This document shows positions 49,445-58,866 of a DNA stretch of 64,000 nucleotides, piece after piece (positions within the stretch are counted from its first letter, which is position 1; each line of letters begins with the position of its first letter). The position numbers and the translations under genes were made by a program. The DNA is from Chloroflexota bacterium. GTDB lineage: Bacteria > Chloroflexota > Dehalococcoidia > Lucifugimonadales > Lucifugimonadaceae. The DNA is taken from assembly GCA_002714425.1 (NCBI GenBank), contig PAXI01000016.1, positions 33,898-97,897 of the forward strand, written 5' to 3'. The notes below the pieces were generated by a model. It worked only from the letters and a program-made list of their open reading frames with translations, did no database searches and was not told where the DNA came from.

Positions 49445-51133
49445 ATGAATGATATTGAAAAAATAAGCAATGGATTTGATCTAATAGCTTACACATTAAA
49501 AAGTGAAGGTGTTGAGTGGCTAGCATGTTTCCCTAATAATCCATTAATAGAATCCTGTGCTAAGTTTGGAGTAAGACCTGTAGTTTTTAGACAGGAAAGA
49601 GGAGGAATTATGGCAGCTGATGGATATTCTAGGCTTATGGCTGAAAAAGGTAAATATGGTGTTTTTGCTTGTCAACATGGTCCTGGAGCTGAAAATGCAT
49701 TTGGTGGGATAGCACAAGCTTGGGCAGATGGAGTTCCCATATTATTTTTACCGGAGGGTCAGTCATTAGAAAAAGAAGATATATACCCTAATTTTATATC
49801 TACTGAAAATTATAAAAATATAACTAAATGGTCTGCCTCAGTAAATTCATATCATCGTTTACCTTCACTTATGCGAAGAGCTTTTTCAGCCTTGAAAAAT
49901 GGTCGCCCTGGTCCAGTGCTTTTAGAAATTCCTAGAAGTCTTAGTGAGATTGAGGTAAAAAAAGAAAAAGGTAAAATTCTAGGGATGGAAAATTTTCATT
50001 CTCCTAAAGCATATCTAGCTGCACCTGCAAAAGAAGATTTAAGAATAGCAATCAAGAAAATAATTAATGCAAATAATCCTGTAATTTGGGCAGGGCAAGG
50101 TATATTGTATTCATCTGCAACAGAAAAACTTAAGGAATTAGCAGAGTTATTACAAATTCCAGTTATTACAACTATGCCTGGTAAATCGGCTTTTGATGAA
50201 AGGCATCCATTATCATTGGGATCTGCTAATAGGACTGCTCCAAAAGGAGTTTTTAAGTGGCTATATGAAAGTGATGTTTTATTTGCAGTAGGTGCTAGTT
50301 TGACTGTTACGAATTATGGTATTGATATCCCTAAGGGTAAAACTATTATTCATTCAACAAATAATTATGAAGATATAGATAAGCAATATCCAACAGAAAT
50401 AGGTTTGATTGGAGATGCAAGAAAAACTTTATGTATGATGATTGATGAAGTAAAGTCAATTTTAGGTGAAAATGGTAGAGAAAAAAATATAATTCTTGAG
50501 AACGAAATTAGTCGAGTTAAAGCAGAATGGTTAAGCGACTTTGATAAATTACTCAATTCTGATGATGTTCCTATTAATCCTTATAGGTTAATAAATGAAA
50601 TCAACAAAAATGTTGATCATGAAAATACAATTATGACTCATGATGCAGGACATCCAAGAGATGAGATTATGCCATTTTATACAGCTACCGTCCCTCATAG
50701 TTATATTGGTTGGGGGAAAAGTACACATTTAGGGTATGGAATACCCTTAATGATTGGTGCCAAAATTGCAGATCCATCAAAATTTTGTGTCAATTTTATG
50801 GGTGATGCTGCATTCGGTATGTCTGGTCTTGATCTTGAAACAGCAAATAGATGCGGAGCCCCAATTACAACTATTCTTTTAAATAATAAAACTATGGGTG
50901 GCTATAATCATGGTATGCCTACTGCTATGGAAGAATTTGATGCTGGAAATATGACTGGAGATTATGCCGCAATAGCAGAAGGTCTTGGAGGTGTAGGAAT
51001 AAAAATCACTGATCCTCAAGAAATAGGTAAGGCTCTTGCGGAGGCCAAAAGAGTTAACTTTGAAGAGGGAAAAAGTGTATTACTTGATGTAAGAACAAAG
51101 CAAAACGATGAAATGTCTACCTATTCTGAATAA
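49445..51133 (+). CDS. Thiamine-diphosphate enzyme of the acetolactate synthase family
   Basis: A 562-residue decarboxylase/lyase or carboligase. The activating Glu is Glu51 in FRQERGGIMAADGYSR; the TPP-Mg motif spans about 453-480 (GDAAFGMSGLDLETAN to LLNNKT). The middle domain (PVIWAGQGILYSS, LGSANRTAPKG) is the usual FAD/regulatory-type fold. It differs from true IlvB in its substrate-site segments, and no small subunit follows, so a catabolic keto-acid enzyme such as an oxalyl-CoA, sulfopyruvate or glyoxylate type is equally possible. AGGAG precedes the ATG. The enolase-superfamily gene follows by 29 nt and likely shares its pathway. Confidence 0.85.
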   Translation: MNDIEKISNGFDLIAYTLKSEGVEWLACFPNNPLIESCAKFGVRPVVFRQERGGIMAADGYSRLMAEKGKYGVFACQHGPGAENAFGGIAQAWADGVPILFLPEGQSLEKEDIYPNFISTENYKNITKWSASVNSYHRLPSLMRRAFSALKNGRPGPVLLEIPRSLSEIEVKKEKGKILGMENFHSPKAYLAAPAKEDLRIAIKKIINANNPVIWAGQGILYSSATEKLKELAELLQIPVITTMPGKSAFDERHPLSLGSANRTAPKGVFKWLYESDVLFAVGASLTVTNYGIDIPKGKTIIHSTNNYEDIDKQYPTEIGLIGDARKTLCMMIDEVKSILGENGREKNIILENEISRVKAEWLSDFDKLLNSDDVPINPYRLINEINKNVDHENTIMTHDAGHPRDEIMPFYTATVPHSYIGWGKSTHLGYGIPLMIGAKIADPSKFCVNFMGDAAFGMSGLDLETANRCGAPITTILLNNKTMGGYNHGMPTAMEEFDAGNMTGDYAAIAEGLGGVGIKITDPQEIGKALAEAKRVNFEEGKSVLLDVRTKQNDEMSTYSE

Positions 51134-51162
51134 AATAAAGGTTTATTAATAAAAGGAGAAAT

Positions 51163-52338
51163 ATGAAAACAACAGGCTTTAAGACTTTAGTACTAGGTAC
51201 TCCATGGAGAAATTTAACTTATTGTATTATTGAAACTGATGAGGGTATAACTGGTATTGGAGAGGCTAGGGTTTTGGGTAAAACTCATACAGTAACCCAA
51301 TATCTAAAAGATGTTGAAAGACATTTTATTGGTCATGATCCTTTTGATATAGAAGCTCTTTATAGAAGAATGACTTTAGAAGATTTTGGTAAGCCTGGAG
51401 AAGTAGTTTACACAGGCTTAGCTCTGGTTGAACTTGCATTTTGGGATATTATTGGAAAATCTTGTAATCAACCCGTTTATAAGCTTTTAGGTGGTCAAGT
51501 AAAAGACAAAGTTCAGGCTTATGCAAACGGATGGTACACTGTTGAAAGATCTCCTGAACAATATGCTGTTGCTGCAGAAAAAGTTTTGGATAAAGGTTAT
51601 AAAGCAATGAAGTTTGATCCATTTGGAAATGGGGATTTAGAGCTTGAAAGGCCTGAATTTTATAGATCATTAGACCTGATTGAAGCGGTTGCAACAGTTG
51701 CTGGTACTCAGGCTCAAATTATGATTGAGATGCATGGTAGATTTGCCCCATTACAAGCAAGAGAAATAGCTAGATTTATTGAAAAATATAATATAGGTTG
51801 GATTGAAGAGCCTGTCAGGCCGGGTGATATACCAGCATTAAAATCTGTTAGACAACATACTTCTTTGCCCATAGCCACCGGAGAAAGATTGTATGGTGCT
51901 CCGGAATTTAGAGAACTATGGAATTCTCAAAGTGTAGATGTCCTTCAACCAGATATCACTCAAAGCGGTGGTATTTTAGAAACTAAAAAAATTGCGTCAA
52001 CTGCAGAATCATACTCTATTATGGTTGCTCCGCACAATGTTGGAGGTATAGTTTCCACTATGGCAGCATTACATTTATGCCTTACTCTAAGAAATGTTAA
52101 GATTTTAGAACATTTTAATGACTTTGCTGATCCACATGTAAAAAAAGCTGGTTCAGGATACCCTGAAGTTGTTGATGGATATTTTCCTGTACCAGACAAG
52201 CCCGGCTGGGGAATTGAATTAGATGAAGATTTTATTCTTTCTAATCCTCCTGAAATGACTAGTTCCAAAGTTATGTCAGATCCTGGGTTAAATATGTTTG
52301 TTAATTCTGAATGGGCTCAGAGAGGGCAAAAGAAATAA
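51163..52338 (+). CDS. Enolase-superfamily dehydratase (mandelate racemase/muconate lactonizing type)
   Basis: A 391-residue sugar-acid or related dehydratase candidate. Metal ligands are Glu189 (IEMHGRF), Glu215 (WIEEPVRP) and Glu241 (ATGERL); general bases are Lys150 in AMKFDPF and the His291-Asp264 pair in VAPHNVGG and DITQSGG, as in the mandelate racemase subgroup. The lid segment before residue 40 sets specificity and does not identify the substrate. AAAGGAG precedes the ATG. It sits with the TPP enzyme upstream and proS close behind. Expansion of this superfamily is known in marine SAR202, which fits the proposed lineage. Confidence 0.87.
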   Translation: MKTTGFKTLVLGTPWRNLTYCIIETDEGITGIGEARVLGKTHTVTQYLKDVERHFIGHDPFDIEALYRRMTLEDFGKPGEVVYTGLALVELAFWDIIGKSCNQPVYKLLGGQVKDKVQAYANGWYTVERSPEQYAVAAEKVLDKGYKAMKFDPFGNGDLELERPEFYRSLDLIEAVATVAGTQAQIMIEMHGRFAPLQAREIARFIEKYNIGWIEEPVRPGDIPALKSVRQHTSLPIATGERLYGAPEFRELWNSQSVDVLQPDITQSGGILETKKIASTAESYSIMVAPHNVGGIVSTMAALHLCLTLRNVKILEHFNDFADPHVKKAGSGYPEVVDGYFPVPDKPGWGIELDEDFILSNPPEMTSSKVMSDPGLNMFVNSEWAQRGQKK

Positions 52339-52345
52339 AGTTTAT

Positions 52346-54043
52346 ATGAAAGCTTCTAATCTGCTACTAAAAACATTACGTGACATTCCTTCAGATGCTG
52401 AAAATATTAGTCATAGGTTACTTTTACGTGCTGGATATGTTCAACAAGTAGCAGCAGGTATATTTAGTTTGTTACCTATAGGAAATAGGTCTATTTCTAA
52501 AATTCGAAAAATAGTTAGAGAAGAAATGAACTTGTCAGGTTGCGCTGAAGTGAACATGCCGGTAATTCAGCCAAAAGAATTATGGGAAGAATCTGGTAGA
52601 GCTGAAACCTTTTTTCCTCCATTAGCAAATTTTAAAGATAGGAGGGAACGAACTTTAGTTATTGCACCAACTCATGAAGAAACTGCTACATCAATGATTA
52701 GATCATTCGTTTCTAGTTATAGAGATCTGCCTATTACAATATATCAAATTCAGACTAAATTTCGTGATGAGACTAGGCCTAGAGGTGGATTGCTAAGAGT
52801 AAGAGAATTTGAAATGAAAGATGCTTATTCTTTTGATGTAGATGAAAAAGGCTTGGATAAGAGTTTCGAAATTATGGTAAAAACTTATAAAAAAATATTT
52901 GCCAGATGTGGATTAGACGTAGTAATTGTTGATGCAGATTCTGGCGGTATTGGTGGTAAAGAATCAAAAGAATTTGTATTAATTGCGGATAGTGGAGATG
53001 ATACTATTTTAATATCTCCTGATGAAAGTTATGCAGCAAATTTAGAGAAAGCAGAGTTCATAAAAAATGATTATTCTGAAAAGAAAATATTAGATAAGGA
53101 ACTTTTTGAAACTAAGCATATCAATACCATAGAAAAATTATCTGATTTTTGTAAGTTACCAAAAAATAAAATAGCTAAATCTGTTATTTATAATTCGGAT
53201 GGAGAAATTATTATTGTAACTATACGAGCAGACTACGATGTTAATGAAACAAAACTAAGAAATATTTTAGGTTCTAAAGATTTAAAAAAAGCTTCAACGC
53301 AGGAAGCAATTAATGCTGGTTTTATTCCTGGGTATGCGTCTCCAATTGACAAGAGGAATATAAAAAGCGTCATAGATAATTCTATAGAGCTTGGTTCTAA
53401 TTATATAGCAGGGGCAAATAAAGAACATTTTCACCTAAAAAATGTTAATTATCCAAGAGACTTTAAATCAGAAATAGTTGGTGATATTGCTGAAGCTAAA
53501 GAGGGATTTCAATCACCAAATAATTCTGGTGAACTAATTTCAAAAAAGGGTATAGAAGTTGGACATGTTTTTAAGTTAGGCTATACCTACTCTGAAGTTA
53601 TGGGAGCTGATTTTACTGATAAAAATGGTGACAATAAATCTATATTGATGGGATGTTATGGAATTGGTATTGGTAGATTACTTGCTGCGGCAATAGAAGC
53701 AAATCATGATGACAATGGAATAAATCTTCCACCGTCAATTTCACCTTTCACCGTCAATTTAATTGGAATAAATCTTGATGAAGAAAAAGTGAAAAATAAA
53801 TGTAATAAAATATATGATTTATTATTAAGAAACGGTATAGATGTTCTTTTTGATGATAGAGATTTGCTTCCTGGTGTAAAATTCAAGGATTCAGATTTAG
53901 TTGGATTTCCTGTAAGAATAATTATAAGCAAGAAAAATTTCGAAAAAAATGATATTGAGATTAAGTCACGTAATGATTCAAATAGTAATTATGTTTCGGA
54001 AACTAAATTAGTTGATTATATAAATAATATAATAAATATATAG
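52346..54043 (+). CDS. proS: Prolyl-tRNA synthetase
   Basis: Charges tRNA-Pro; 565 residues. Class II motifs are visible: motif 2 TKFRDETRPRGGLLRVREFEM-like sequence around residues 135-155, and motif 3 GCYGIGIGRLLAAAIE near the middle-late part. An inserted editing-domain-like region (about 230-390) is present, as in bacterial-type ProS, and ASPFTVNLI-like SPFTVNLIGI begins the anticodon-binding domain. The ATG at 52346 matches the family start MKASNLLLKTLRDIPSDAE; a longer frame upstream overlaps the previous gene and is rejected. Confidence 0.96.
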   Translation: MKASNLLLKTLRDIPSDAENISHRLLLRAGYVQQVAAGIFSLLPIGNRSISKIRKIVREEMNLSGCAEVNMPVIQPKELWEESGRAETFFPPLANFKDRRERTLVIAPTHEETATSMIRSFVSSYRDLPITIYQIQTKFRDETRPRGGLLRVREFEMKDAYSFDVDEKGLDKSFEIMVKTYKKIFARCGLDVVIVDADSGGIGGKESKEFVLIADSGDDTILISPDESYAANLEKAEFIKNDYSEKKILDKELFETKHINTIEKLSDFCKLPKNKIAKSVIYNSDGEIIIVTIRADYDVNETKLRNILGSKDLKKASTQEAINAGFIPGYASPIDKRNIKSVIDNSIELGSNYIAGANKEHFHLKNVNYPRDFKSEIVGDIAEAKEGFQSPNNSGELISKKGIEVGHVFKLGYTYSEVMGADFTDKNGDNKSILMGCYGIGIGRLLAAAIEANHDDNGINLPPSISPFTVNLIGINLDEEKVKNKCNKIYDLLLRNGIDVLFDDRDLLPGVKFKDSDLVGFPVRIIISKKNFEKNDIEIKSRNDSNSNYVSETKLVDYINNIINI

Positions 54044-54076
54044 AAATATATGTAAGACTTTTAGGTTAAGAAATGT

Positions 54077-54094
54077 TATAATATTACTTATAAT
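54077..54094 (+). promoter_or_regulatory. Two -10-like boxes ahead of nusA
   Basis: TATAAT occurs at 54077-54082 and again at 54089-54094, followed by the attenuator-like hairpin. The -35 region is not clear. A start near 54101 would give a transcript beginning just before the hairpin. Confidence 0.4.
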
Positions 54095-54106
54095 ATACTT
54101 TGAGAG

Positions 54107-54135
54107 AAGTGGGCATTGCCCGCTTTTTCTTTTTT
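54107..54135 (+). terminator. Terminator-like leader hairpin before nusA
   Basis: AAGTGGGC (54107-54114), loop ATT, GCCCGCTT (54118-54125), then a T-rich run TTTCTTTTTT. The stem has one G-T pair. Similar hairpins precede rimP-nusA operons in many bacteria and act as attenuators regulated by NusA. Here it precedes nusA directly. Confidence 0.7.
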
Positions 54136-54157
54136 ATGAAACTAATGGAGTTTATTT

Positions 54158-55636
54158 TTGAAAAGTGATTTATTATTAGCTGTAAATCAATTAGCAGCAG
54201 AAAGAAATTTGCCAAAACCTGTTGTTTTACGCGCAGTTGAAACCGCGTTGGCAGCGGCATACAAGCGTGATCCATTATCTAATGGAAATGATGTTATAGT
54301 AACTATGGATCCTATTACAGGTGAAACTATTGTAAAAACAGTTCAGCATGTTGTTGAAGAAGTCGAGGATGAAGGCATGCACTTAACTCTTGATCAAGCA
54401 AAAGAAATTAACCCTGATTATAAAATCGGAGATATTATCGAAACAGGTCAGTTAGAATTTAATCCAGGAAGAATTGCTTCTCAAACTGCAAAACAAGTCT
54501 TAATGCAAAAATTAAGAGATTCCGAAAGAGATATCGTTTTTGAAGAATATATTGACAAAGAAGGCGACATTCTTACAGGGACTATTCAAAGAGTTGAATC
54601 AAGATGGGTTACGGTTGATATTGGTAATACCGAGGCAATTATGCCTCCCTCAGAACAATCTTCTTTCGAAAGATATAGGCCATCTCAACAATTAAAATTT
54701 TATGTTGTTCAAGTGGCTAGAACAATTAGAGGTCCCGAAATTATAGTTTCTCGAACACATCCTGATCTTCTTAGAAAACTATTTGAAGTGGAAGTTCCAG
54801 AAATTTATAATGGTGTAATTGAAATTAAGGCTATAGCCAGAGAGCCTGGGGCAAGATCAAAGGTTGCAGTTCTCTCAAATCAAGAAGGAATAGATGCTGT
54901 AGGTGCATGTGTCGGACTGAGAGGCATAAGAATTCAAAATGTTGTTAATGAGCTACTAGGTGAAAAAATAGATGTAGTAGAATGGAGTGAAGATCCAGTA
55001 AGGTTTATTTCTAATTCACTTAGTCCTGCAGTAGTTGACAGAGTTGATATTGATAAAGAAGAAGAGACTGCTTTAGTTATTGTTCCAGACAAGCAACTTT
55101 CTTTAGCTATTGGTAAAGACGGTCAAAATGCAAGGTTGTCTTCTAGGTTGACTAATTGGAAAGTTGATATCCAGGGAGTTAGTGATGTTGAAATTGGTGA
55201 TAATACAAAAACTATAGAGGATAAGGTCCCTCCGGTAAAAATATCAGAAAATCCAGAATTAGAAAAAGTAGAAGTAGAAGTTCCCAATGATGACAATAAT
55301 GATCAAACTAATATAAAAGAAAAAGAAAATAAAGAAAAAATTCTTGCTAAAGAAACTGAACAAAGTGCTCAAGACGAACTTATTGCTTTGGAAAAAGAAC
55401 TTGAAGAACTTGAAAAACAAGAGAAGTTAGAAAAAGATTCTAAAGAAAATCAAATGTTAGATGTTTCTTCTGATGAATTGTGGCAAGTAGATGACGCAGT
55501 ATTTAATACTTCCAAAAAAGAAGAAAATACTGGAATTAGGTTTGCTGAAGATATATCCGGTTTTTATGAAACTGACGAGGGAAGAAAAGGTGGGAAAAGG
55601 GGAGGTAGTAGTGCAAAAAGTAAAAGAAGAAAATAA
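54158..55636 (+). CDS. nusA: Transcription termination/antitermination factor NusA
   Basis: Binds RNA polymerase and controls pausing, termination and antitermination. The 492-residue chain has the N-terminal polymerase-binding domain (SDLLLAVNQLAAERNLPK, about 1-125), an S1 domain (about 130-200, VESRWVTVDIGNTEAI), and two KH domains (about 225-345, GACVGLRGIRIQNVVNELLGE and LAIGKDGQNARLSSRL). The tail from about 346 is Glu/Lys-rich with a basic end (GGKRGGSSAKSKRRK), lacking the AR repeats of enterobacteria. TTG start with GGAG eight bases upstream. Confidence 0.94.
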   Translation: MKSDLLLAVNQLAAERNLPKPVVLRAVETALAAAYKRDPLSNGNDVIVTMDPITGETIVKTVQHVVEEVEDEGMHLTLDQAKEINPDYKIGDIIETGQLEFNPGRIASQTAKQVLMQKLRDSERDIVFEEYIDKEGDILTGTIQRVESRWVTVDIGNTEAIMPPSEQSSFERYRPSQQLKFYVVQVARTIRGPEIIVSRTHPDLLRKLFEVEVPEIYNGVIEIKAIAREPGARSKVAVLSNQEGIDAVGACVGLRGIRIQNVVNELLGEKIDVVEWSEDPVRFISNSLSPAVVDRVDIDKEEETALVIVPDKQLSLAIGKDGQNARLSSRLTNWKVDIQGVSDVEIGDNTKTIEDKVPPVKISENPELEKVEVEVPNDDNNDQTNIKEKENKEKILAKETEQSAQDELIALEKELEELEKQEKLEKDSKENQMLDVSSDELWQVDDAVFNTSKKEENTGIRFAEDISGFYETDEGRKGGKRGGSSAKSKRRK

Positions 55637-55747
55637 ACTGATAAACTTCTAATAAATATACTCTAAAGTTTATTCTTAAAACTTTTTCATAATCATATTT
55701 GATAGAATTAGGTAAAATTACGACTTAAATAGACTTAAATAATTTTT

Positions 55748-57541
55748 ATGGTACAAGATTCAAATCAAATTACAAATAGTAGTGATAGTAAATCTCCAGT
55801 TGAGTTACCCTCAAATGTTAGCGTAGGTGAATTGGCTAATATTTTAGAACTTTCAAATGTTGATGTAATAAAATCATTGATGAGATTAGGGGTTATGGCA
55901 ACTGTAAATGAAATCGTCGAATTTGATGTTGCTGCTAAAGTAGCCGCATCTTTTGAAATTGGAGTATTGAAGCCTAAAGACAAAGAAGATAGTTTAGCTG
56001 CAAAAAAAACAGGAATGGATTCAGATTTATCAGAAGAAAATGCACTTCCTCGTCCTCCTATTGTTACTATATTAGGGCATGTAGATCATGGCAAAACAAC
56101 CCTTCTTGATTATATTAGAGGTACAAAAGTAGTTGATTCAGAAGCTGGTGGAATTACCCAAGGGATTGGTGCATATCAAGTTGAAAAAAATAATAGCAAA
56201 ATTACATTTATAGATACTCCAGGTCACGCTGCTTTTACTCAAATGAGAGCAAATGGAGCTCAAGTAACTGACATAGCAATAATTGTTATTGCTGCTGATG
56301 ATGGAGTAATGCCTCAGACGATTGAAGCAATAGACCATGCTAGAGCAGCAAATGTTCCATTGATAATCGCTATGAACAAAATTGATTTGCAGGGGGCAGA
56401 TGCGGATAAGGTTTACGCGCAACTAGCCGAACATGAGGTAATTGTTGAATCATATGGTGGCGATACGATTACTGTTTTAATTTCAGCACTAAAGGGCGAT
56501 GGTGTTGATGACTTACTTGAAAATATTCTATTACTTTCCGAAATACAAGAACTAAAAGCTAACCCAAATCGATTAGGTATAGGAGTAGTTATTGAGTCAA
56601 AAATGGATAGACAAAAAGGTCCAGTTGCTACAATTTTAGTTCGTTCAGGTTCGGTAAAAAATGGAGATATTATCGTTGCTGGAAACCTTAGGGGTAAAAT
56701 CAAATCTATGGTTGACGGTTTTGGTGAAAATATTGATTTAGCATTGCCGTCTACTCCCATAGAAATTTTAGGTTTAAATGGTCTACCTAATTCAGGAGAT
56801 CAGTTTGATGTAATGGAATCAGAAAAAGATGCGAAAGAATTGCTACAAACCAGAGAAAGATTATCTTCTCAAAAAAAGATGAATAAATCTGCGACTACAA
56901 TGGATGAAGTTATGAGAAGGGTAAAACAGTCTGGAGAGCATGAATTATCTATAATAATCAAAACTGGTAACAGTGGGTCAATTGATGCAGTAAGTAGGGC
57001 TGTTCAACAGATTTTTATTGAAGATGTAGAAATAAAAATTATACACTGCTCCTCTGGTGCAATTACAGAGTCTGATATTTTACTTGCGACTGCTTCAAAT
57101 GCAATAATTTTAGGTTTTGAAACCAATGTAGAATCAGGAGCACGTAAAAAAGGTGCATTAGAAAACGTCACAATAAGAACATATGACATAATTTATAACT
57201 TAATTGATGATGTAGCAAATTCTGCAAAAAACTTATTAGAACCCGAAAAAATTTCTGTTGTTTTGGGTCATGCTAATATTTTAGAAATATTCACAAGAGG
57301 AAAACGGGAAAAAATTGCAGGCGTTAGAGTGACAGATGGATCAATGAAACGTTCAGGTCGAATGAGAGTACTTCGATCAGGTGAAGAAATTTTTGATGGA
57401 GCTATAACATCAATGAAGCATCTGAAGGAAAATGTGAATGAACTTGCAAACAATTTTGAAGGTGGTATCATGATTGATGGTTTTCATGATTATGAAATTG
57501 GGGATGTGTTAGAAGCCTACGAAATTAGGCAGAATAAATAA
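55748..57541 (+). CDS. infB: Translation initiation factor IF-2 (short form)
   Basis: The GTPase that brings initiator tRNA to the ribosome. At 597 residues it lacks the long N-terminal extension of E. coli IF-2 (890). The IF2N-like helical part is at about 22-75, the G domain begins at GHVDHGKTT (110-118) with DTPGHAAF and AMNKID, and domains II-IV follow to GDVLEAYEI. The 111-nt gap after nusA holds no ylxR or L7ae-like gene. The ATG is followed by a normal reading frame; no ribosome site is evident. Confidence 0.96.
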   Translation: MVQDSNQITNSSDSKSPVELPSNVSVGELANILELSNVDVIKSLMRLGVMATVNEIVEFDVAAKVAASFEIGVLKPKDKEDSLAAKKTGMDSDLSEENALPRPPIVTILGHVDHGKTTLLDYIRGTKVVDSEAGGITQGIGAYQVEKNNSKITFIDTPGHAAFTQMRANGAQVTDIAIIVIAADDGVMPQTIEAIDHARAANVPLIIAMNKIDLQGADADKVYAQLAEHEVIVESYGGDTITVLISALKGDGVDDLLENILLLSEIQELKANPNRLGIGVVIESKMDRQKGPVATILVRSGSVKNGDIIVAGNLRGKIKSMVDGFGENIDLALPSTPIEILGLNGLPNSGDQFDVMESEKDAKELLQTRERLSSQKKMNKSATTMDEVMRRVKQSGEHELSIIIKTGNSGSIDAVSRAVQQIFIEDVEIKIIHCSSGAITESDILLATASNAIILGFETNVESGARKKGALENVTIRTYDIIYNLIDDVANSAKNLLEPEKISVVLGHANILEIFTRGKREKIAGVRVTDGSMKRSGRMRVLRSGEEIFDGAITSMKHLKENVNELANNFEGGIMIDGFHDYEIGDVLEAYEIRQNK

Positions 57542-57558
57542 AAATATTTTAAATTTAT

Positions 57559-57930
57559 ATGTCTAAACGCATTGAAAGAATTAACTTTACAATTAGGAAA
57601 GAATTAGGAACTCTTCTCTCGGAGAATATTAATGATCCAAGATTTTCTACAATGACTTCAATAACTAATGTTGATACAAGTCCAGACCTTTCTAATGCAA
57701 GAGTCTATGTTTCCATTTTTGGAGAAGAAAGCGAAAGAATTTCAAGTATGGAAGCATTGTATTCAGCTTCAAATAGACTAAGAAATTTATTGTCAAAAAA
57801 AATTAAAATAAGAAAAATACCTAAGTTGAATTTTATTCTTGATAATGATATAAATTATTCCTCTGAGATGAATGAATTAATTGATAATGTAATTTCTCAA
57901 GATAAAAATAAATCAACTTTGTCAGACTAG
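57559..57930 (+). CDS. rbfA: Ribosome-binding factor A
   Basis: A 123-residue factor for late 30S subunit maturation and cold adaptation. The KH-like fold is recognisable from RIERINFTIRKELGTLLSENINDPRF, TDVDTSPDLSNARVYVSIFG-like text (ITNVDTSPDLSNARVYVS), and KIRKIPKLNFILDNDINYSSEM. It starts 17 nt after infB and precedes truB closely, giving the common infB-rbfA-truB order. Confidence 0.93.
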   Translation: MSKRIERINFTIRKELGTLLSENINDPRFSTMTSITNVDTSPDLSNARVYVSIFGEESERISSMEALYSASNRLRNLLSKKIKIRKIPKLNFILDNDINYSSEMNELIDNVISQDKNKSTLSD

Positions 57931-57952
57931 TATATTGAATTCAATTAAGACA

Positions 57953-58852
57953 ATGAATGGTTATATTAATATTAATAAATCTATTAATTGGACTTCAAAT
58001 GATGTTGTTCGAAAACTCAAGGGTTTATTGAGTGTTAGGAAAATCGGACATGGAGGAACCTTAGATCCGCTAGCTACTGGCGTTCTTCCCATTTGTTTGA
58101 ATTCAGCAACAAGATTTTCCGAATATATATTACACGGAAGTAAGTCATACCTAGCTTCGATAAAACTTGGAGAATCAACAGATACATATGATTCTCATGG
58201 CAAGGTCACTAATCAAAAAGATTATTCATTTATAACAAAAAAAAATATTCAAGATACTCTATTTGATATTAAAAACATAAAATCTCAAATGCCGCCTATG
58301 TACTCTGCCCTAAAACATAATGGTGTCCCTTTATACAAGTTAGCTAGACAGGGAAAAACTGTTAAGAGAAAGATTCGAGAAATCAAGATTTATAAAATAG
58401 AACTTGTAAACTATAGCCTTCCATTTTTATCATTAAGAATTGATTGTTCTCATGGATTTTATGTAAGAAGCTTTGCTAATGATTTAGGAGAAAAATTAGG
58501 ATCTCTAGCTCACTTAGTTAATTTGAAAAGAACAAAGTCTGGAGTATTTGACTTAAAAAATTCTATAAAAATTGATGACATAGATGAATCAATTAGAAAT
58601 GGCGATATTAATAATTATATTATGCCTGTGGACTATACTGTAAAACATCTAAAAAAATTTAATTGTGATCTTTTAGAAGAGAGTAAGATTCGCACAGGGC
58701 AATCAATTTCATTAAATAATATGAATCAATCATCGATTTTTGATGACAAGGAAGATATTGTTGCTTATTCTCAAGAAAATCAAATGATTGGATTATTAAC
58801 ATTTTCAAAAAAACATTTAGAATTAAAACCAAAGAAGATTATTAATATTTAG
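57953..58852 (+). CDS. truB: tRNA pseudouridine-55 synthase
   Basis: Forms pseudouridine in the T-loop of tRNAs. The 299-residue enzyme has the catalytic Asp in GGTLDPLATGVLPI near residue 38, the KSYLASIKLGESTDTYDSHG segment, and the C-terminal LSLRIDCSHGFYVRSFANDLG part. The ATG at 57953 gives the family start MNGYININKSINWTS; an upstream TTG adds six residues and has no ribosome site. Last gene of the nusA-infB-rbfA-truB group. Confidence 0.94.
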   Translation: MNGYININKSINWTSNDVVRKLKGLLSVRKIGHGGTLDPLATGVLPICLNSATRFSEYILHGSKSYLASIKLGESTDTYDSHGKVTNQKDYSFITKKNIQDTLFDIKNIKSQMPPMYSALKHNGVPLYKLARQGKTVKRKIREIKIYKIELVNYSLPFLSLRIDCSHGFYVRSFANDLGEKLGSLAHLVNLKRTKSGVFDLKNSIKIDDIDESIRNGDINNYIMPVDYTVKHLKKFNCDLLEESKIRTGQSISLNNMNQSSIFDDKEDIVAYSQENQMIGLLTFSKKHLELKPKKIINI

Positions 58853-58866
58853 AAAGGTCTAAGAAA

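Noticed and set aside
55637..55747. Terminator or ylxR gene between nusA and infB
   Set aside because: Only a weak AT-rich hairpin without a proper T-run and no coding frame are present.
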